Shown: positions 59,647 through 64,000 of the stretch, piece by piece
Layout of the letters: each line of letters starts with the position of its first letter
Position numbering within the stretch: the stretch's first letter is position 1
NCBI RefSeq assembly: GCF_002943715.1
Contig: NZ_MQUA01000013.1
Coordinates: 62,001 to 126,000, forward strand
Source: Polaribacter filamentus
Lineage (GTDB): Bacteria > Bacteroidota > Bacteroidia > Flavobacteriales > Flavobacteriaceae
Direction of reading: 5' to 3'
DNA length: 64,000 bases
Notes under the pieces: model-generated
What the model saw: only the letters and a program-made list of their open reading frames with translations
Database searches by the model: none
Told to the model about the DNA's origin: nothing
Position numbers and translations under genes: made by a program

Positions 59647-60011
59647 TGGCAAGAATAGCAGGTATAGACATTCCAAAGAACAAAAGAGGAGTTATTGCTT
59701 TAACTTATATCTTTGGTGTAGGAAGTAGTAGAGCTAAAAAAGTTTTAGCAAAAGCAGAGGTTGATGAAAGTATCAAAGTTCAAGATTGGACTGATGATCA
59801 AATCGCAGCAATTAGAGAACAAGTAGGATCTTTCACAATTGAAGGTGAATTACGTTCTGAAATACAGATTAACATCAAACGTTTGATGGATATCGGTTGT
59901 CAAAGAGGAATTCGTCATAGACTTGGTCTCCCATTAAGAGGTCAAAGAACTAAGAATAATTCTCGCACAAGAAAAGGTAAGAGAAAAACCGTGGCTAACA
60001 AGAAAAAATAA
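59646..60011 (+). CDS. rpsM: 30S ribosomal protein S13
   Basis: 121 residues, [20 protein letters not shown] opening and the [21 protein letters not shown]-terminal arm that contacts P-site tRNA. Confidence 0.98.
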   Translation: MARIAGIDIPKNKRGVIALTYIFGVGSSRAKKVLAKAEVDESIKVQDWTDDQIAAIREQVGSFTIEGELRSEIQINIKRLMDIGCQRGIRHRLGLPLRGQRTKNNSRTRKGKRKTVANKKK

Positions 60012-60090
60012 AGTTAGATAAAGTAATAAAGATCTAATAATAGTTTAAACTATAAAGTTAGAAAACTAAATTACTAAAACTTAAACAATT

Positions 60091-60474
60091 ATGGCAAAAG
60101 CAAGTTCAAAAAAACGTAAAGTAATAATTGATGCTATTGGAGAAGCGCACGTAACTGCATCTTTCAATAATATTATTATTTCTTTAACAAATAAAAAAGG
60201 TGATGTAATTTCATGGTCATCTGCAGGTAAAATGGGTTTTAGAGGTTCTAAAAAGAATACTCCTTATGCAGCCCAATTAGCGGCAGAAGATTGTGCAAAT
60301 GTTGCAAAAGAGGCAGGTTTACGTAAGGTAAAAGTCTACGTTAAAGGTCCAGGTAATGGTAGAGAATCTGCCATTAGATCTATTCATAATGCAGGTATTG
60401 AAGTGTCAGAAATTATTGATGTTACTCCAATTCCTCATAATGGTTGTCGTCCACCTAAAAGGAGAAGAGTTTAA
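60091..60474 (+). CDS. rpsK: 30S ribosomal protein S11
   Basis: 127 residues, [20 protein letters not shown] and the [17 protein letters not shown] platform C-terminus. Confidence 0.98.
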   Translation: MAKASSKKRKVIIDAIGEAHVTASFNNIIISLTNKKGDVISWSSAGKMGFRGSKKNTPYAAQLAAEDCANVAKEAGLRKVKVYVKGPGNGRESAIRSIHNAGIEVSEIIDVTPIPHNGCRPPKRRRV

Positions 60475-60527
60475 GCTGAATTAGTTTCAGTGCTCTGGTT
60501 TAAAAACAAAAATTTATATTTTAACAA

Positions 60528-60579
60528 GATAGGATTTTAAGATTATCGAAGGAGGAAGCCTTAATTCATAATCCCTATC
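60528..60579 (+). promoter_or_regulatory. Structured leader of rpsD, candidate S4 autoregulatory element
   Basis: Three nested helices: GATAGG (60528-60533) with CCTATC (60574-60579), GATTAT (60541-60546) with ATAATC (60568-60573), and AAGG (60549-60552) with CCTT (60559-60562). The 3' arms of the first two are contiguous. The loop contains GGAGG, a rare SD-like sequence in this phylum, held away from the start codon. I recall that S4 leader motifs have been described in Bacteroidia, but have not compared this one. Confidence 0.6.
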
Positions 60580-60594
60580 TATAACAAAAACGAA

Positions 60595-61200
60595 ATGGCA
60601 AGATATACAGGACCAAAAACTAAAATTGCTCGTAAATTTGGCGAAGCGATCTTTGGAGAAGATAAAAACTTCGAAAAAAGAAATTACCCACCAGGACAGC
60701 ATGGAAATGCTAGAAGAAGAGGTAAAAAATCTGAATATGCAACTCAGTTAATGGAGAAGCAGAAAGCGAAATATACCTATGGTATCTTGGAGCGCCAATT
60801 CAGTAATTTATTTAAAAAAGCACAGGCTGCGTCCGGAATTACAGGTGAAATTTTATTACAATTATGTGAATCTCGTTTAGATAATGTTGTCTACAGAATG
60901 GGTGTTTCTAACTCAAGAAGTGGAGCACGTCAATTGGTATCTCATAGACACATTACTGTTAACGGGGAAATCGTTAATATTCCTTCTTATAGTTTACAAG
61001 AGGGTGATGTTGTTGCTGTAAGAGAGAAATCTAAATCTTTACAAGCTATCGACAATGCATTAGCTTCTAACAGCAATGTATTTGAATGGTTAACTTGGAA
61101 CGTAGATACAAAAACTGGAACTTTTGTTAAAGTACCAGAAAGATTACAAATCCCAGAAAATATCAAAGAACAATTAATCGTAGAATTATATTCTAAGTAA
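60595..61200 (+). CDS. rpsD: 30S ribosomal protein S4
   Basis: 201 residues, [20 protein letters not shown] opening and S4 domain ([37 protein letters not shown]). No N-terminal zinc cysteines. S4 is an RNA-binding primary assembly protein and a known autoregulator in other bacteria. Confidence 0.98.
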   Translation: MARYTGPKTKIARKFGEAIFGEDKNFEKRNYPPGQHGNARRRGKKSEYATQLMEKQKAKYTYGILERQFSNLFKKAQAASGITGEILLQLCESRLDNVVYRMGVSNSRSGARQLVSHRHITVNGEIVNIPSYSLQEGDVVAVREKSKSLQAIDNALASNSNVFEWLTWNVDTKTGTFVKVPERLQIPENIKEQLIVELYSK

Positions 61201-61294
61201 TAAATTAATCACATTGTAATTTAGCCAAAGGGTTTGTATGTACTTCTTCAGACTTATATACCGCGCAACTAAATAACAATTAAAACGAAGAAAA

Positions 61295-62287
61295 ATGGCA
61301 ATATTAAATTTTCAAAAACCAGATAAGGTGGTAATGATTGAATCTACAGATTTTTCTGGTAGATTTGAGTTTAGACCCTTAGAACCAGGTTTTGGTTTAA
61401 CTGTAGGAAATGCTTTAAGAAGAGTACTTTTATCTTCTTTAGAAGGATTTGCAATTACATCATTAAGAGTTGATGGTGTAGAGCATGAGTTTTCTACTGT
61501 TCCTGGAATTGTGGAGGATGTTACGGAAATTATCTTAAACTTAAAACAAGTTCGTTTTAAGAAACAAATAGATGAAACTGATAGAGAAACTGTTTCTATC
61601 TCAGTATCTGGTCAAGAGCAGTTTACTGCTGGAGATTTGCAGAAATTTATCTCTGGTTTTCAAGTATTGAATCCAGATTTAGTAATTTGTAATATGGATA
61701 AATCTGTTAAATTAAATGCAGAAATTACAATAGAAAAAGGTAGAGGATTTGTACCTGCAGAAGAGAATAAAAAAGCTTCGGCACCAATAGGGACTATCTT
61801 CACAGATTCTATTTATACACCAATTAAGAATGTAAAATATACAATCGAAAATTTTCGTGTAGAACAAAAAACGGACTATGAAAAATTAGTTTTCGATATT
61901 GATACTGATGGTTCAATCAATCCAAAAGAAGCATTGACGGAAGCTGCAAAGATTTTGATTCACCACTTTATGTTATTCTCTGATGAGCGTATCACCTTAG
62001 AGGCAGATGAAATTGCACAAACAGAAACGTATGATGAAGAATCATTACATATGCGTCAGTTATTAAAAACTAGATTAATCGACATGGATTTATCTGTAAG
62101 AGCTTTAAATTGTTTAAAAGCAGCAGAAGTAGATACTTTAGGAGATTTAGTTTCTTTTAACAAAAGTGACTTAATGAAGTTCCGTAATTTCGGTAAAAAA
62201 TCATTAACAGAATTAGAAGAGTTAGTTATTGTTAAAGGTTTAAACTTTGGAATGGACTTAACAAAATATAAATTAGATAGAGATTAA
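61295..62287 (+). CDS. rpoA: DNA-directed RNA polymerase subunit alpha
   Basis: 330 residues: alpha-NTD ([34 protein letters not shown]) for dimerisation and alpha-CTD ([20 protein letters not shown]) with its HhH motif. Usual length. Confidence 0.98.
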   Translation: MAILNFQKPDKVVMIESTDFSGRFEFRPLEPGFGLTVGNALRRVLLSSLEGFAITSLRVDGVEHEFSTVPGIVEDVTEIILNLKQVRFKKQIDETDRETVSISVSGQEQFTAGDLQKFISGFQVLNPDLVICNMDKSVKLNAEITIEKGRGFVPAEENKKASAPIGTIFTDSIYTPIKNVKYTIENFRVEQKTDYEKLVFDIDTDGSINPKEALTEAAKILIHHFMLFSDERITLEADEIAQTETYDEESLHMRQLLKTRLIDMDLSVRALNCLKAAEVDTLGDLVSFNKSDLMKFRNFGKKSLTELEELVIVKGLNFGMDLTKYKLDRD

Positions 62288-62347
62288 TCTTTCATATTTT
62301 GCTCCTCAAAATGAGTAGATGCAAGATGAAAGTATAAAACAAACGTC

Positions 62348-62821
62348 ATGAGACACGGAAAGAAATTCAATCATTTAGGTAGAAAAACAGCGCATAGAAA
62401 AGCAATGTTAGCAAATATGACTTGTTCCTTAATAGAGCACAAGCGTATTAATACTACTGTAGCTAAAGCGAAAGCTTTACGTTTATTTGCAGAACCAATT
62501 ATTACAAAATCTAAGTCGGATACTACGCACAATAGACGTATCGTATTTGCTTATTTACGCGATAAATTTGCAGTTACAGAATTATTTAAAGAGATCTCTG
62601 TAAAAGTTGCAGATCGTCCAGGAGGATATTTACGTATCATCAAATTAGGAAATCGTCAAGGAGATAACGCTCCTATGGCAATGGTAGAATTTGTTGATTA
62701 CAACGAAATTTACAATCCTAACGGAACTAAAACTAAGAAAACTACTCGTAGAGGAAAAAGCAAAAAAGTGGATGATGCTCAAGTAGAAGGAACAAAGACA
62801 GAAGAAAAATCTGAAGAATAA
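62348..62821 (+). CDS. rplQ: 50S ribosomal protein L17
   Basis: 157 residues, [20 protein letters not shown] opening; an extra lysine/glutamate-rich C-terminal tail ([17 protein letters not shown]...) of about 35 residues makes it longer than the E. coli protein. Last gene of the superoperon. Confidence 0.98.
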   Translation: MRHGKKFNHLGRKTAHRKAMLANMTCSLIEHKRINTTVAKAKALRLFAEPIITKSKSDTTHNRRIVFAYLRDKFAVTELFKEISVKVADRPGGYLRIIKLGNRQGDNAPMAMVEFVDYNEIYNPNGTKTKKTTRRGKSKKVDDAQVEGTKTEEKSEE

Positions 62822-62846
62822 AAAATGAAAATTTTTAAATTATATT

Positions 62847-62880
62847 AAAGGGATAAACGTATACGTTTATCCCTTTTTTT
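62847..62880 (+). terminator. Terminator of the ribosomal superoperon
   Basis: A perfect 30-bp palindrome (62847-62876; arms AAAGGGATAAACGTA and complement) followed by further T residues, 26 bp past rplQ. Confidence 0.92.
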
Positions 62881-62913
62881 ATATTTTTACATTATTAAAA
62901 ATAACATGAATCA

Positions 62914-64000
62914 ATGAAATATCAAACACGTAAAAAGGCGCTAGTTTTATTAGCAGATGGAACAATTTTTTATGGAAAATCTGTCGGAATAGAAGGAACC
63001 TCTACCGGGGAAATCTGTTTTAATACTGGAATGACCGGTTATCAAGAAATCTTCACAGATCCATCGTATTTTGGGCAATTGTTAGTGGCAACAAATGCTC
63101 ATATTGGGAATTACGGAGTTAACAAGGATGAAGTAGAATCCGATGGGATTAAAATTTCTGGTCTAATTTGTAGAAATTTTAGTTTTACACATTCAAGAGT
63201 AGATTCTGATGGAAATTTAAAAGATTGGTTTACAGAGCATAATGTAGTTGCTGTTTCTGATGTAGACACAAGAGCTTTAGTAGCTTATATTAGGGATAAT
63301 GGAGCTATGAACGCAATTATTTCTACGGATGTCGACAATATTGAGGAACTAAAAAAACGACTTATGGAAGTACCAAGTATGGATGGTTTGGAATTAGCAT
63401 CCAGAGTATCTACAAAAGAACCGTATATTGTTGGGGATGAAAATTCAGAGATAAGAATATCAGTTTTAGATATTGGCATCAAAAAGAATATTTTAGGAAA
63501 CTTTGTTAAAAGAGGAGCTTACATAAAGGTCTTTCCTTATAATGCCACTTTTGAGGATTTAGCAGCTTTTAATCCTGATGGTTATTTCATATCAAATGGA
63601 CCAGGAGATCCAGAACCTTTATTTGAAGCACAGGCATTGGCAAAAGAAATTATTAAAAGAGATGTACCTTTATTTGGTATTTGTTTAGGACATCAGATAA
63701 TTGCTTTGGCTAACGGAATTTCTACTTACAAAATGCACAATGGACATAGAGGAATCAACCATCCAGTGAAGAATTTATCAACAGGTAAAGGAGAAATTAC
63801 TTCACAGAATCATGGTTTTGCAATCAACAGAGAAGAAACCGAAGCAAATGAAAATATTGAAATTACGCATGTTCATTTAAATGATCATACGGTAGCTGGT
63901 ATCAGAATGAAAAACAAGAATGTTTTTTCAGTACAATATCATCCAGAAGCAAGTCCTGGACCGCACGATTCGGAGTATTTATTTGATCAGTTTATAACGA
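62914..64000 (+). CDS. carA: Carbamoyl phosphate synthase small subunit (partial, 3' end beyond window)
   Basis: Open for 362 codons to the window edge. N-terminal CPSase small-chain domain (MKYQTRKKALVLLADGTIFY, GEICFNTGMTGYQEIFTDPS) and a class I glutamine amidotransferase domain with nucleophile Cys in LFGICLGHQI and QYHPEASPG with the catalytic His and Glu. It supplies ammonia to CarB for carbamoyl phosphate in pyrimidine and arginine synthesis. Only a few C-terminal residues are missing. It has its own upstream region after the rplQ terminator. Confidence 0.96.
   Translation, partial: MKYQTRKKALVLLADGTIFYGKSVGIEGTSTGEICFNTGMTGYQEIFTDPSYFGQLLVATNAHIGNYGVNKDEVESDGIKISGLICRNFSFTHSRVDSDGNLKDWFTEHNVVAVSDVDTRALVAYIRDNGAMNAIISTDVDNIEELKKRLMEVPSMDGLELASRVSTKEPYIVGDENSEIRISVLDIGIKKNILGNFVKRGAYIKVFPYNATFEDLAAFNPDGYFISNGPGDPEPLFEAQALAKEIIKRDVPLFGICLGHQIIALANGISTYKMHNGHRGINHPVKNLSTGKGEITSQNHGFAINREETEANENIEITHVHLNDHTVAGIRMKNKNVFSVQYHPEASPGPHDSEYLFDQFIT

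Noticed and set aside
1..64000. CRISPR array, tRNA or rRNA genes, integrase, prophage or known defence system
   Set aside because: No regularly spaced repeats, no tRNA cloverleaf signature, no cas, restriction, integrase or phage genes were seen on either strand.

Overview
The window is an AT-rich chromosomal segment from a marine-type member of the Flavobacteriaceae (Bacteroidota), plausibly close to Polaribacter or Tenacibaculum; the genus is a guess from protein style. The evidence is two SusC/SusD pairs, two T9SS C-terminal sorting domains, -7 promoter boxes of the TAnnTTTG type, few Shine-Dalgarno sequences, and the cysteine-poor forms of S14, S4 and L36 typical of this group.

Left part (1-15.4 kb): a very large alpha-2-macroglobulin gene with an embedded TonB-plug module is cut near its 5' end by a complete 982-bp IS982-family element with an 8-bp target duplication. 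Next come mpl (peptidoglycan recycling) and a minus-strand cluster that looks RiPP-like: a T9SS-secreted lamin-tail protein, an unlisted 55-residue peptide gene, a terminator, a PqqD-like/HPr-kinase-like fusion, and the collapsed remnant of what I think was a nucleotidyltransferase. The trkA-trkH potassium uptake pair follows.

Middle part (15.5-28.3 kb): radC, then a surface-polysaccharide cluster (polysaccharide deacetylase, GNAT/FemAB-like protein, hexapeptide acyltransferase, asparagine-synthase-like protein, flippase) in which three of five genes carry single-base frameshifts. Then yjjG, a three-gene envelope operon, rarA, a rhomboid protease and rlmB.

SusCD part (28.4-45.2 kb): SusC/SusD pair 1 lies between rlmB and a decayed copy of the first ~65 codons of rlmB. 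A secreted M4 metallopeptidase follows, then a four-gene SusC-SusD-lipoprotein-lipoprotein operon and an Omp85-like outer-membrane protein. The two susC genes share a nearly identical 68-bp leader.

Right part (45.3-64 kb): the ribosomal superoperon rpsL-rpsG-fusA-rpsJ / rplC ... rpsN / rpsH ... secY-infA-rpmJ-rpsM-rpsK-rpsD-rpoA-rplQ, then a strong terminator and the start of carA. Three intergenic leaders (before rplC, rpsH and rpsD) are structured; the rplC leader looks like a transcription attenuator with a 16-codon leader ORF.

About nine apparent one-base losses, mostly in homopolymers and one of them in essential secY, suggest that homopolymer undercalling in the assembly explains many of the broken genes. 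Each call of a pseudogene here should be read with that in mind.
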